Positions 17,898 through 25,942 of a DNA stretch of 55,355 bases are shown piece by piece. This DNA comes from Crocinitomicaceae bacterium. GTDB lineage: Bacteria; Bacteroidota; Bacteroidia; Flavobacteriales_D; Crocinitomicaceae. The notes under the pieces are model-generated. The model saw only the letters and a program-made list of their open reading frames with translations. It was not told the origin of the DNA and made no database searches. The DNA lies in assembly GCA_029252405.1 (NCBI GenBank), contig JAQXBM010000025.1, forward strand, positions 1-55,355. Reading direction: 5' to 3'. Every line of letters begins with the position of its first letter. The stretch's first letter is position 1. The position numbers and the translations under genes are program-made.

Positions 17898-18657
17898 CTG
17901 GTTTTAGTTTATCAATTTTTAATACTTTTTTCTTAAATCGGTTGTATTTAACAGCTACATCTTGCGAAAGTTGCAGTATTCCAATACAATATTTACTCAA
18001 TCGAAAAGGTCGAATTTGTCGTTCCTTCATTAGCTGAAAGAAAGGTGATTTTCGGGAAACTTTCGCTTGTTTAAGTTCTGCGATGACAAGATAATCCAAA
18101 TCTGCGGTTTGCTCGTCTTTTCTGAAACTTAAATTTAGATCGATTGTTAATCGCTCATTAATGGTTTTTCCCACAAGCGTGATGCGTTGGTAGTTATTGA
18201 TAAGCGTCGGGATCAATTTATCGGTAAAGGATAAATCTACTGACTCATCAATGAATTGAACATGCTCCGTTGGTAGGGATTCATGAAGTTCATCCGAAGG
18301 AATCCGCATTTTGTTCGTTCTTCCTTTGTATTTGTGCTTGATTTCCAAAAAAGAGATGTCTGAATCCAAGTACTTTCTGTATCGAATTTTCACTCGGTTT
18401 AATCGCTTTTTGTGGTGATCATGATAGAAATCTAGCTCCTCATTGTCATAGTAAAGACTCTCGTAGGAGCACACACATTTATCCGCAATTTCAACAGCGT
18501 TGTAATGTTCATTTAACAAAGGGAGCACTTCAACAAGTTGATCGACGGTCATAACGAACTTCGTGTCTACGCGATTCATCAATTTCACATTATCCATATC
18601 ACCCAAACCAATTTTTGAGAAGGGTGCTATAAGTTGTTGGATGTGTGAAGCAGACAT
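17887..18657 (-). CDS. VTC-domain polyphosphate polymerase family protein
   Basis: A 256-residue soluble protein of the VTC/CYTH tunnel-fold family, known from the yeast Vtc4 polyphosphate polymerase. Typical elements are KLMNRVDTKFVM (residues 25-36), the strand with YESLYYDN, HHKKRLNRVKIRYRKY, FLEIKHKYKGRTNKMR and a late VIAELKQAK; the many basic residues face the tunnel that binds nucleotide and phosphate chains. It is the first gene of the long operon. The predicted promoter lies only five bases upstream of the ATG, so the mRNA may be leaderless, or translation may start at Met21. Confidence 0.88.
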   Translation of the reverse strand: MSASHIQQLIAPFSKIGLGDMDNVKLMNRVDTKFVMTVDQLVEVLPLLNEHYNAVEIADKCVCSYESLYYDNEELDFYHDHHKKRLNRVKIRYRKYLDSDISFLEIKHKYKGRTNKMRIPSDELHESLPTEHVQFIDESVDLSFTDKLIPTLINNYQRITLVGKTINERLTIDLNLSFRKDEQTADLDYLVIAELKQAKVSRKSPFFQLMKERQIRPFRLSKYCIGILQLSQDVAVKYNRFKKKVLKIDKLKPDAA

Positions 18658-18662
18658 TAAGC

Positions 18663-18692
18663 CAAAGTTAAACTATTGTTTCGTTCAGGCAA
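18663..18692 (-). promoter_or_regulatory. Bacteroidota-type promoter of the VTC-lpxH operon
   Basis: Read on the minus strand: TTG at 18692-18690, a 19-base spacer, then TAACTTTG at 18670-18663, an exact fit to the Bacteroidota consensus TTG-N19-TAnnTTTG. Transcription would start close to 18657, the first base of the VTC start codon. It would drive eight genes down to lpxH. Confidence 0.75.
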
Positions 18693-18784
18693 GAGTTTCG
18701 GAGGAAATTGCTTTCCCGTGGCAACATTCGTGCGTGAAATTATAGAGTAGCTTATTGGAGAGTAATCTTGCGATTTGTTCATAT

Positions 18785-19915
18785 TTAAATCAATCCTAAA
18801 CAAATCTTCATTCGGATAATTCGCTTAACAGATGCGTTAACATTTTCTGTAAAGGTCTCATCGGATGTGTACTTTTCGAGGATTGCTTTGTGTGCTTTTT
18901 CGGCATCTTTTGGCATCAGGATGATGTCACACCCAGCCGCAATTGCTTTAACGTCTGCGTTCGGGATTTTTACAACTCCACCCATTCCCATGGCATCAGT
19001 AACAATCAAACCTTTAAAGTTCAAACTGTCACGAAGCAAATCTTGGATGATCACTTTTGACGTTGTCGCTGGTAAACCATTCGTACTGTATTTCTTGTTG
19101 TTTTTAACGGCCAAATGTCCAACCATTACCGAAAGCACGCCATTCTCAATTAACGGCGGATAGTATTTTACTTCTTTCAGCTCCCCATCAATCATCTGTA
19201 AGGACTTGTGGGTATCTCCAGAAACTAGTCCGTGTCCTGGGAAGTGTTTAGCCGTTGCAATGATATTTTGAGCTTGAGTTTGTTGAATGAACACATCTGA
19301 ATAGGGAACAATGTTTTTAGGATCAGTTCCGAATCCTCGGTAACCGACTGTTTTATTTTTTGCTTGATCGACAACTGGAGAGAAATTGTAGTTGATTCCG
19401 ATATCATTCAAATCAGTCGAAATTGATTTTGTTGCCTCCAATACCTCTTCCTCCGAAGTAATCAAGTTTGCCTTTTTTACTGTTTTCGAACCAATGATTT
19501 TTCGATTGACCAACGATGGTTCTGCATCAGCAGAATAGAGGAAAGGCAGTTGTCCTAATCGCTCCACGCGCTGGTTGTATTCAGTAACCCAATCCGTGAA
19601 TTGCTGTTTTGTACCATTCAGCAAAAGGATTCCGCCGATGTAGTTGTTATCAATTAAATATTTGATTCTTTCTTCAGAATGTCCAAGCCGACCAGCTGCT
19701 GGCATAATCAACTGTGCAACTTTTGATTCACTGCTCATTGAGTTGAAAACACTGTCCACTTTTTCCGATAAGTCTTCGCGATCAGTGAGGAATGAATTCA
19801 AGTCGATAGGTCCCAAAACAACTTCAGGTTCACTCATTTCCATTTCGACAGGTTCTTGTCCGCAGGCTGAAAATAGCACGGACATCGCCAGGAACAATAA
19901 ATGTAGGTTTTTCAT
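18785..19915 (-). CDS. GH3 beta-N-acetylhexosaminidase, NagZ-like lipoprotein
   Basis: A 376-residue single-domain glycoside hydrolase family 3 enzyme with a lipoprotein signal (MKNLHLLFLAMSVLFSACGQ, Cys18). NagZ-type features are KHFPGHG (223-229), the Asp-His acid/base pair in GDTHKS (Asp234, His236) and the nucleophile Asp307 in IVTDAMGMGG. These enzymes remove GlcNAc from peptidoglycan or chitin fragments. The lipobox places this one in the periplasm or outer membrane, unlike the cytoplasmic NagZ of enterobacteria. It is monocistronic with its own promoter. Confidence 0.9.
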   Translation of the reverse strand: MKNLHLLFLAMSVLFSACGQEPVEMEMSEPEVVLGPIDLNSFLTDREDLSEKVDSVFNSMSSESKVAQLIMPAAGRLGHSEERIKYLIDNNYIGGILLLNGTKQQFTDWVTEYNQRVERLGQLPFLYSADAEPSLVNRKIIGSKTVKKANLITSEEEVLEATKSISTDLNDIGINYNFSPVVDQAKNKTVGYRGFGTDPKNIVPYSDVFIQQTQAQNIIATAKHFPGHGLVSGDTHKSLQMIDGELKEVKYYPPLIENGVLSVMVGHLAVKNNKKYSTNGLPATTSKVIIQDLLRDSLNFKGLIVTDAMGMGGVVKIPNADVKAIAAGCDIILMPKDAEKAHKAILEKYTSDETFTENVNASVKRIIRMKICLGLI

Positions 19916-19931
19916 ATCTCTAGTTCTAACG

Positions 19932-19965
19932 CAAAATTAGTTCCAAAGAATGCACGCTCGTGCAA
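19932..19965 (-). promoter_or_regulatory. promoter of the GH3 gene with inverted repeat
   Basis: On the minus strand TAATTTTG (19939-19932) matches TAnnTTTG exactly; a TTG lies at 19965-19963 with a 23-base spacer. A 6-bp inverted repeat TGCACG-CT-CGTGCA (19951-19964) covers the upstream part of the spacer and touches the -33 element, a plausible operator. The predicted start leaves a leader of about 10-12 bases. Confidence 0.55.
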
Positions 19966-20018
19966 GGAGTTGTTAAATTGTTCATGAACGATTGTCAATA
20001 AGTGGTGCTTTTTTGTTG

Positions 20019-20049
20019 TTTGAAAACCGAATAGGAATGATTATCTTTA
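20019..20049 (+). promoter_or_regulatory. promoter of the radC-wecB operon
   Basis: TTTG at 20019-20022, a 19-base spacer, then TATCTTTA at 20042-20049 (seven of eight positions of TAnnTTTG). Transcription would begin near 20055, giving a leader of about 16 bases before the radC ATG. Confidence 0.65.
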
Positions 20050-20070
20050 ATTAAACCTATAAATATTATT

Positions 20071-20757
20071 ATGCCTACCACTATCAAATCGATGCCGATT
20101 TTCGAGCGTCCGCGGGAAAAATTGTTGAATCGAGGACGAGATTCCATTTCAAACACGGAGTTAATAGCCTTGCTTATTGGATCAGGAACCAGAAGCCAAA
20201 GCGCCATTGAAATTGCTTCCACTATTTTACACGATTCGAATAATGACTTGCAGGAATTAGCACGCAAATCTATCGAGGACTTGAAGAAGTTTAAGGGGAT
20301 TGGTGATGCGAAAGCGATACTAATCTATGCGGCACTGGAGCTGGGAAGGAGAAAACCGTTAACAGAATCGGCGTCCACTCCACGCTTAACCTGTTCGAAG
20401 CACTGCTATGAATTTCTTTATCCCTATTTCGCAGACTTGTCTCACGAAGAATTTTATGCAGTTTTTGTCAATAGGAACAACAAGATTATCTCGGTTCGTC
20501 AAATTTCAAAAGGCGGACTCACTGGAACCGTTGCTGATGGGAAAGTGATTTTTCAAAAAGCACTGGAAGCGAAGGCGACAGGGATCGTTTTGGCACATAA
20601 TCATCCAAGTGGTGCGTCAGATCCAAGTCCAGCAGACATGCACCTCACAAAATCTCTTCAGAAATTCGGAACAATGATAGATTTACAAATTTTGGATCAT
20701 TTGATTATTACAGACAATAATTACTTTAGTTTTGCAGACGAAGGTATACTTGGATAA
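20071..20757 (+). CDS. radC: RadC family JAMM/MPN+ protein
   Basis: A 228-residue RadC. The N-terminal UPF0758 helical part contains a helix-hairpin-helix-like segment (LKKFKGIGDAKA), and the C-terminal JAMM domain has the zinc motif HNHPSGASDPSPAD (His176, His178, Asp189) with the upstream Glu in SHEEFY. Despite the historical name a DNA-repair role is not established. The TAA stop is immediately followed by the ATG of wecB with no gap, so it is the head of a five-gene unit. Confidence 0.94.
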   Translation: MPTTIKSMPIFERPREKLLNRGRDSISNTELIALLIGSGTRSQSAIEIASTILHDSNNDLQELARKSIEDLKKFKGIGDAKAILIYAALELGRRKPLTESASTPRLTCSKHCYEFLYPYFADLSHEEFYAVFVNRNNKIISVRQISKGGLTGTVADGKVIFQKALEAKATGIVLAHNHPSGASDPSPADMHLTKSLQKFGTMIDLQILDHLIITDNNYFSFADEGILG

Positions 20758-21915
20758 ATGAATCAACGAAAGAAAATTATCACGATTGTCGGGGCTCGAC
20801 CTCAAATTATCAAATCTTCTGCCATCAGCAGAGCAGTTCAAACGGTTTTTTCAGAGCAATTGGAGGAAATTATTGTTCATACTGGGCAGCATTACGACGA
20901 GAACATGTCAAAAGTGTTCTTTGAAGAAATGAACATTCCAACGCCAAACTACAATTTGCAGGTAGGAAGTGGCTCCCATGGTCAACAGACTGCACGCATG
21001 TTGGAAGGATTGGAAAAGATCTTTGTTGATGAAAAACCTGATGGAGTTGTAGTTTACGGTGATACGAACTCAACAATTGCTGGAGCTTTGGCGGCTGCGA
21101 AAATCTATATTCCTGTGATTCATATAGAAGCAGGATTGAGAAGTTTCAACAAAGCCATGCCTGAAGAACTGAATCGAATTTCGTGTGATCACATGTCAAC
21201 ACTGTTGTTCACTCCAACCGAAACCGGATTGACAAATCTTTCCAACGAAGGATTCAAAATGGATCACTCACCAAAGGCGACGATTGACTCTCCAAACGTT
21301 TATCACTGTGGTGATATCATGTACGATAACAGTTTGCACTTCTCAAAAGTGGCTGATCAGTTTTCGTCTGTCATGAAATCTGAAAACTTAACGCCGAATG
21401 AGTTCGTTTTGATGACAGTTCACAGAGATACGAATACGGACATTGCTGAGAATTTGGAAGCTATTTTCAGTGCGGTTGATCAACTATCGAAAGAACACAA
21501 TATGACTTTTGTTCTTCCTCTTCATCCTCGAACAAAGAGCAAATTGGAAACGCAATTGTCTTCTGAATTATACAAGCAAGTGATCGATTCAGAGTTGATC
21601 AAAGTAATTCCGCCGGTTGGCTTCATGGACATCATCGTCCTCGAAAAAAATGCGCGAATGGTCGTTACGGACAGTGGAGGATTGCAAAAAGAATCCTTTT
21701 TCTTCGAAAAACCATGCGTGATACTTCGTGAGCAAACAGAATGGACGGAAATCGTTGACAATGGAAACGCGATCTTAACAGGTGCAAATCACGATAAAAT
21801 AATTGCGGCATTCAACACGTTAATCGGAACAAAGGATTTTACTTATCCAACGTTTTATGGTGACGGAAAAGCAGCCGAGTTTATTTGCGGTAAAATCGTT
21901 GACGAAATTCAATAA
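20758..21915 (+). CDS. wecB: UDP-N-acetylglucosamine 2-epimerase (non-hydrolysing)
   Basis: A 385-residue GT-B fold epimerase converting UDP-GlcNAc to UDP-ManNAc for surface polysaccharide synthesis. Signatures are TIVGARPQIIKSSAISRAV at the start, HTGQHYDENMS, YGDTNSTIAGALAA, HIEAGLRS, EELNRISCDH, MTVHRDTN and the C-terminal VVTDSGGLQKES. It abuts radC upstream and the polysaccharide deacetylase-like gene downstream with zero-base gaps, which suggests translational coupling and a shared role in envelope glycans for the second and third genes. Confidence 0.95.
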   Translation: MNQRKKIITIVGARPQIIKSSAISRAVQTVFSEQLEEIIVHTGQHYDENMSKVFFEEMNIPTPNYNLQVGSGSHGQQTARMLEGLEKIFVDEKPDGVVVYGDTNSTIAGALAAAKIYIPVIHIEAGLRSFNKAMPEELNRISCDHMSTLLFTPTETGLTNLSNEGFKMDHSPKATIDSPNVYHCGDIMYDNSLHFSKVADQFSSVMKSENLTPNEFVLMTVHRDTNTDIAENLEAIFSAVDQLSKEHNMTFVLPLHPRTKSKLETQLSSELYKQVIDSELIKVIPPVGFMDIIVLEKNARMVVTDSGGLQKESFFFEKPCVILREQTEWTEIVDNGNAILTGANHDKIIAAFNTLIGTKDFTYPTFYGDGKAAEFICGKIVDEIQ

Positions 21916-23181
21916 ATGATACATATATATGTTGATCAGATATCGCCCCGAATAGAATACACTTTCGAGTTTATTTTCGGATCGCGCGGATTAACATATG
22001 CTTTAACGGAGGATAAGTCGGCGAAAGTTGACCTGAGATACTCAGTAGAATCAACGGAAGATTCCAATTCTATTCCCATCGCTTCGTTCATGTTGAGTGA
22101 TATTATAGAGAGGTTGAACGTGGGGTTCGCTGAATTTGGTGAGACTGATTGCTATTCTTTTGATTCAGTTGTTGATCCCGTTGCATCCATTTTCTTTTCA
22201 CTCTCTCGATACGAAGAATACAATTGCACAGAAGTCGATGAATATGGTAGATTTCCTTTGTCTAAATCAATTATTCCGAAAGAGTGGTTGATGAACTCAA
22301 TGTGTGATCGCTGGGCGGAAGAAATCATTTCTTTAATCGATCCAATTCTCATTCCTACCAGTGAAGACGTCAAGATGATTCCTTCATTTGACATTGACAA
22401 CACTTACGCCTACAAATTGAAATCGGGCAAACGAAAATGGATATCAATCCTAAAAGACCTTATTCGCTTCGATTTCAAGCGATTGAAAGAGAGGAACGAA
22501 GTATTAAGTGGCAAGATTTCTGATCCGTACGACACCTTTGACAAAATCAAATCCATCTGTAAACGCTTTCCAGAAACCAAAGTCTTTTGGTTGATCGGAA
22601 AATGGGGTAAAAAGGATCGCAACATTTCCATTCAGAATTCCGAACATCGAAAATTGATTCAATCATTGGGCGAGGAAGGAATTGCAATTGGATTGCACCC
22701 AAGCTTTGCATCTTTCAAAAGCAAAGCAACTATCCAAACCGAAAAGAACGAGTTGGAATCTGTTTGTGGTAAAGAGATTTCAAATTCTCGACAGCATTTT
22801 TTGAGGTTTCAGGTTTCTGAGACATTCAAAGATTTAGATGAAGTCGGATTTTCTCATGAATATTCAATGGGTTTCGCAGAGCACGTGGGATTTCGATCAG
22901 GTACAGCCAAACCGCATAAATGGTTCGATTTATCGAATAACAAAACAAGGAATTTGTTCATTCATCCATTTGCATACATGGATGGAACTCTTCGCGAGTA
23001 CATGAACCTCTCGATTGAAGAAAGCAAAGTGATGATTGATCAATTGTATAATGAGGTAAAACGCTACGGAGGTGATTTCATTTTCATTTGGCACAACGAA
23101 ACAATTGGTGATTACGGAAATTGGAAAGGGTGGAGCGACGTATTGGATTTCACATTATCTTTAGCAGATGAATCGAACTAG
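21916..23181 (+). CDS. polysaccharide deacetylase-like protein (DUF7033 type)
   Basis: A 421-residue protein without signal peptide. The N-terminal about 160 residues form the alpha/beta region found in front of Bacteroidota NodB-like proteins (IHIYVDQISPRIEYTFEFIF). The remainder resembles a carbohydrate esterase 4 barrel: SFDIDNTYAY (about 157) in the position of the first metal-binding strand, IGLHPSF with a candidate metal His (about 258) and a FIFIWHNETIGDYG C-terminal strand. It lies directly after wecB, so it probably acts on an intracellular glycan intermediate. The metal ligands were not checked structurally. Confidence 0.82.
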   Translation: MIHIYVDQISPRIEYTFEFIFGSRGLTYALTEDKSAKVDLRYSVESTEDSNSIPIASFMLSDIIERLNVGFAEFGETDCYSFDSVVDPVASIFFSLSRYEEYNCTEVDEYGRFPLSKSIIPKEWLMNSMCDRWAEEIISLIDPILIPTSEDVKMIPSFDIDNTYAYKLKSGKRKWISILKDLIRFDFKRLKERNEVLSGKISDPYDTFDKIKSICKRFPETKVFWLIGKWGKKDRNISIQNSEHRKLIQSLGEEGIAIGLHPSFASFKSKATIQTEKNELESVCGKEISNSRQHFLRFQVSETFKDLDEVGFSHEYSMGFAEHVGFRSGTAKPHKWFDLSNNKTRNLFIHPFAYMDGTLREYMNLSIEESKVMIDQLYNEVKRYGGDFIFIWHNETIGDYGNWKGWSDVLDFTLSLADESN

Positions 23182-23566
23182 CGTCATTACAGGAATCATT
23201 TTAATCGTAATTGCGATCATACTAGGAGCGTTTGGAGCACATGCTCTAAAGGAAAAACTGGAGCCTACCCAATTAAATTCTTTCGAAGTAGGAGTGAGGT
23301 ACCAAATGTACCACGGTTTAGCGCTATTGGCCATAGGGTTAGCTGCGAGTCAACTTAAATTCTCTTTGAAAGCATTCAATACCTTGATTATTGCTGGGGT
23401 AATTGCCTTTTGCTTTTCAATTTATTTCTTGGCAATTCAAGATCTGATTGGAGTAAAACTTTCCTTCCTCGGACCGATAACGCCAATTGGTGGTTCTGTA
23501 TTGATCATTGCGTGGATCATTCTACTGGTAAAATTCATACGGTCTAACCCAAAAGAATCAGCATGA
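23168..23566 (+). CDS. DUF423 membrane protein
   Basis: A 132-residue protein with four transmembrane helices and the DUF423 hallmarks: an AxxGAFGAHALK motif near residue 20, a VRYQMYHGLALL segment at about 43-54 and the SFLGPITPIGG loop near 98. The function of this small widely distributed family is unknown. Its start overlaps the deacetylase-like gene by 14 bp and its end overlaps the MBL gene by 4 bp. Confidence 0.92.
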   Translation: MNRTSVITGIILIVIAIILGAFGAHALKEKLEPTQLNSFEVGVRYQMYHGLALLAIGLAASQLKFSLKAFNTLIIAGVIAFCFSIYFLAIQDLIGVKLSFLGPITPIGGSVLIIAWIILLVKFIRSNPKESA

Positions 23567-24333
23567 AAATCACAATGCTCGGAACGGGGACTTCTCAAGG
23601 TGTGCCAGTAATAGCATGCGATTGCGAGGTGTGTTCTTCTTCAGACACAAAAGACAAGCGATTGCGCTGTTCCGTGTTGGTTTCAATTGGAGATGAGAAT
23701 TATTGCATTGACAGTGGCCCTGATTTCCGTCAGCAAATGCTTCGTGAGAATGTCAAAACGCTTTCAGGAATCATCTTTACGCATGAACATAAGGATCACG
23801 TTGCAGGATTGGATGACGTTCGCGCCTTCAATTTTAGAGAGAAAAAGGACATGAGCGTATATTGCGCCGCTCCAGTTGAGGAGGCATTGAGGCGAGAATT
23901 TCATTACGCGTTTGCTGAGAACAAATACCCTGGTGTTCCCAGTCTTCAAATAGTTCCAATCGATAAACGACAGTTTACTTTGCCGAATGGCACTGAAATC
24001 ATTCCGATCGAAGTGATGCATTACAAAATGCCCGTTCTTGGATTTAGAATTGGCAATTTCACCTACATCACGGATGCAAAGACGGTTTCTCAGGAAGAGA
24101 GAAAAAAGATCTACGGCAGTGAAATTTTGGTCGTAAACGCGCTTCGGATTAGTGAGCACATTTCTCATTTTAATTTGGAAGAAGCGTTAGCGTTCATTGA
24201 AGATATGAAACCGAAAAAAGCCTATTTAACGCATATTTCTCATTTGTTTGGCACGCACGAAGATATTTCTGCAATGCTCCCACCAAATGTTTATGCGGCC
24301 TACGATGGGCTAACATTTGAACTGAATTCGTAG
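23563..24333 (+). CDS. MBL-fold metallohydrolase, PhnP-like
   Basis: A 256-residue metallo-beta-lactamase-fold protein. The active-site motif is THEHKDH (His74, His76, Asp78, His79), with a later His in MHYKMP and a C-terminal LTHISH. The N-terminal GTGTSQGVPVIACDCEVC holds Cys19, Cys21 and Cys24, the structural zinc site of the PhnP group of cyclic phosphodiesterases. It is likely a phosphodiesterase acting on a nucleotide-like substrate, which cannot be specified. It is the last gene of the radC operon. Confidence 0.9.
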   Translation: MKITMLGTGTSQGVPVIACDCEVCSSSDTKDKRLRCSVLVSIGDENYCIDSGPDFRQQMLRENVKTLSGIIFTHEHKDHVAGLDDVRAFNFREKKDMSVYCAAPVEEALRREFHYAFAENKYPGVPSLQIVPIDKRQFTLPNGTEIIPIEVMHYKMPVLGFRIGNFTYITDAKTVSQEERKKIYGSEILVVNALRISEHISHFNLEEALAFIEDMKPKKAYLTHISHLFGTHEDISAMLPPNVYAAYDGLTFELNS

Positions 24334-24354
24334 TACCACGTTAGTATATTATTC

Positions 24355-24362
24355 TAAATTTG
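24355..24362 (+). promoter_or_regulatory. -7 promoter element of fabI
   Basis: TAAATTTG matches TAnnTTTG exactly, 19 bp before the fabI ATG. No TTG is found at the expected distance upstream, so this rests on the -7 element alone. Confidence 0.5.
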
Positions 24363-24381
24363 CACCTATAAAGAAAGAGAC

Positions 24382-25194
24382 ATGGCAAACAATTTATTAA
24401 AAGGAAAAAGAGGAATCATCTTTGGAGCACTTAATTCGCAATCAATTGCTTGGAAAGTAGCACAGCGAGCTCACGAAGAAGGAGCAACTTTTGTTTTGAC
24501 AAATGCACCAATCGCAATGCGAATGGGAGAAATCAATGAACTTGCGAAAGAAACAGGAAGTGAAGTAATTCCTGCGGATGCGACAAGCGTTGAAGATCTC
24601 GAAAATCTAGTTTCAAAGTCAATGGAGATTTTAGGAGGAAAACTTGATTTCGTTCTTCACTCGATTGGAATGTCTGTGAATGTTCGTAAAGGAAGAGATT
24701 ACACAAACGAGAACTACGATTGGACGATGAAAGGTCTTGACGTTTCAGCACTTTCTTTTCACAAAGTATTGCAAACAACGAAGAAATTGGACGCGGTGAA
24801 TGATTGGGGATCAATTGTAGCACTCAGTTACATTGCGGCTCAACGCGTTTTCCCAGATTACAACGATATGGCAGATAACAAGTCGTACTTGGAATCAATT
24901 GCGCGTAGTTTCGGTTACCATTATGGAGTTGATAACAAAGTTCGTGTAAATACGATCTCACAATCTCCAACTATGACCACTGCTGGTTCTGGAGTAAAAG
25001 GATTCAATGAATTCATCAACTTCTCTGAGCAAATGTCGCCATTGGGTAATGCATCAGCCTTGGCTTGTGCCGATTACTGTATCGCAATGTTCTCAGATTT
25101 GACGAAGTACGTTACCATGCAGAATTTGTATCACGATGGAGGATTCTCTAACACTGGAGTAACTCAAGCTGTGATAGACAAATTCGGTGAATAG
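24382..25194 (+). CDS. fabI: enoyl-[acyl-carrier-protein] reductase (NADH)
   Basis: A 270-residue short-chain dehydrogenase of the FabI type, catalysing the last step of each fatty-acid elongation cycle. The glycine-rich segment GKRGIIFGALNSQSIAW and the catalytic Tyr160-x6-Lys167 pair (in FPDYNDMADNK) are present, with VLHSIGM and NTISQSPTMTTA at the expected positions. The segment SYIAAQRVFPDYND parallels the E. coli enzyme. It is monocistronic, with its own -7 element upstream and a terminator downstream. Confidence 0.95.
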   Translation: MANNLLKGKRGIIFGALNSQSIAWKVAQRAHEEGATFVLTNAPIAMRMGEINELAKETGSEVIPADATSVEDLENLVSKSMEILGGKLDFVLHSIGMSVNVRKGRDYTNENYDWTMKGLDVSALSFHKVLQTTKKLDAVNDWGSIVALSYIAAQRVFPDYNDMADNKSYLESIARSFGYHYGVDNKVRVNTISQSPTMTTAGSGVKGFNEFINFSEQMSPLGNASALACADYCIAMFSDLTKYVTMQNLYHDGGFSNTGVTQAVIDKFGE

Positions 25195-25213
25195 GAATAG
25201 AAAATTTACTAGT

Positions 25214-25243
25214 AAAAGCGATTCAGAAATGGGTCGCTTTTTT
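25214..25243 (+). terminator. intrinsic terminator after fabI
   Basis: AAAAGCGA (25214-25221) pairs with TCGCTTTT (25234-25241) around a 12-base loop, and six T follow from 25238. It lies about 20 bp after the fabI stop. Confidence 0.85.
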
Positions 25244-25287
25244 CATTTTCTGTAAGTTGATTTTCCCGTTTGATAAAACAACTCCGC

Positions 25288-25295
25288 TATTTTTG
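25288..25295 (+). promoter_or_regulatory. -7 promoter element before the barrel-protein pair
   Basis: TATTTTTG fits TAnnTTTG exactly, 32 bp before the next ATG. A TTTG lies at 25269-25272, but the 15-base spacing is shorter than usual, so only the -7 element is claimed. Confidence 0.5.
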
Positions 25296-25327
25296 CGTTT
25301 AAAATTTATCAACCAATCCTAGAAGAA

Positions 25328-25942
25328 ATGAAGAACCTCCTTGTCCTTTTGGTGTTTGCACCTACTTTTTTGTTTTCACAAGAATTGAAGATCAAAAACT
25401 CTCGCGGGGGCCTGTTTTCACTCGGAACTCGAACTACGCTGAGTGCTTTCAATGGTCATGATAATGAATCTCCCGGCTTTGGAGTTGGCGGTCAATTTCG
25501 AGTTCAATTTGCAGGTCGCGTTAATTCTGATTGGTTTTTTGATTACATCACCAGCGATATTGATGATGTCGCGACAAGAACCGATTACCACATCGGCTGG
25601 AGCGTTTTGTATTATCTAACGGAGCAACCAGCTACTCGTTTGAGACCGTATTTAGCGGCTGGGCATTGTTTCGATTATACCGTTTTACAGGATAACATAA
25701 ATATCACGAATCGAAAGGAACGTTTTAGTTCAGCAGTTCAAGCAGGAGCAGGAGTTCACTTCAACTTAACTCCACGGTTGGATTTGTCTTTTGTCACGCA
25801 ATACATGCTTCACCTCGGGAATGAACTTCATGCAGATGTTCACGATGGGCAACTTGAGTTCCACCAAGAGGAGAGGACTAGTTTTGAAGGACATCTGTTG
25901 TTTCATTTGAGTATTAACTACAAAATTGCTGATTTATGGTAA
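25328..25942 (+). CDS. outer-membrane beta-barrel-like protein
   Basis: A 204-residue exported protein with signal peptide MKNLLVLLVFAPTFLFSQ. The mature part shows alternating amphipathic strands with Gly/Asn/Asp turns (FGVGGQFRVQFAGR, HIGWSVLYYLT, VQAGAGVHFNL, LDLSFVTQYML), and the chain ends in IADLW with a C-terminal aromatic residue, as typical of barrels assembled in the outer membrane. No ligand-binding feature is recognised. The next gene overlaps its end by 7 bp. Confidence 0.75.
   Translation: MKNLLVLLVFAPTFLFSQELKIKNSRGGLFSLGTRTTLSAFNGHDNESPGFGVGGQFRVQFAGRVNSDWFFDYITSDIDDVATRTDYHIGWSVLYYLTEQPATRLRPYLAAGHCFDYTVLQDNINITNRKERFSSAVQAGAGVHFNLTPRLDLSFVTQYMLHLGNELHADVHDGQLEFHQEERTSFEGHLLFHLSINYKIADLW

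Noticed and set aside
25269-25272. TTTG as the -33 element of the promoter at 25288.
   Set aside because: The spacer is 15 bases, shorter than the 19 seen in the two best promoters of the window.
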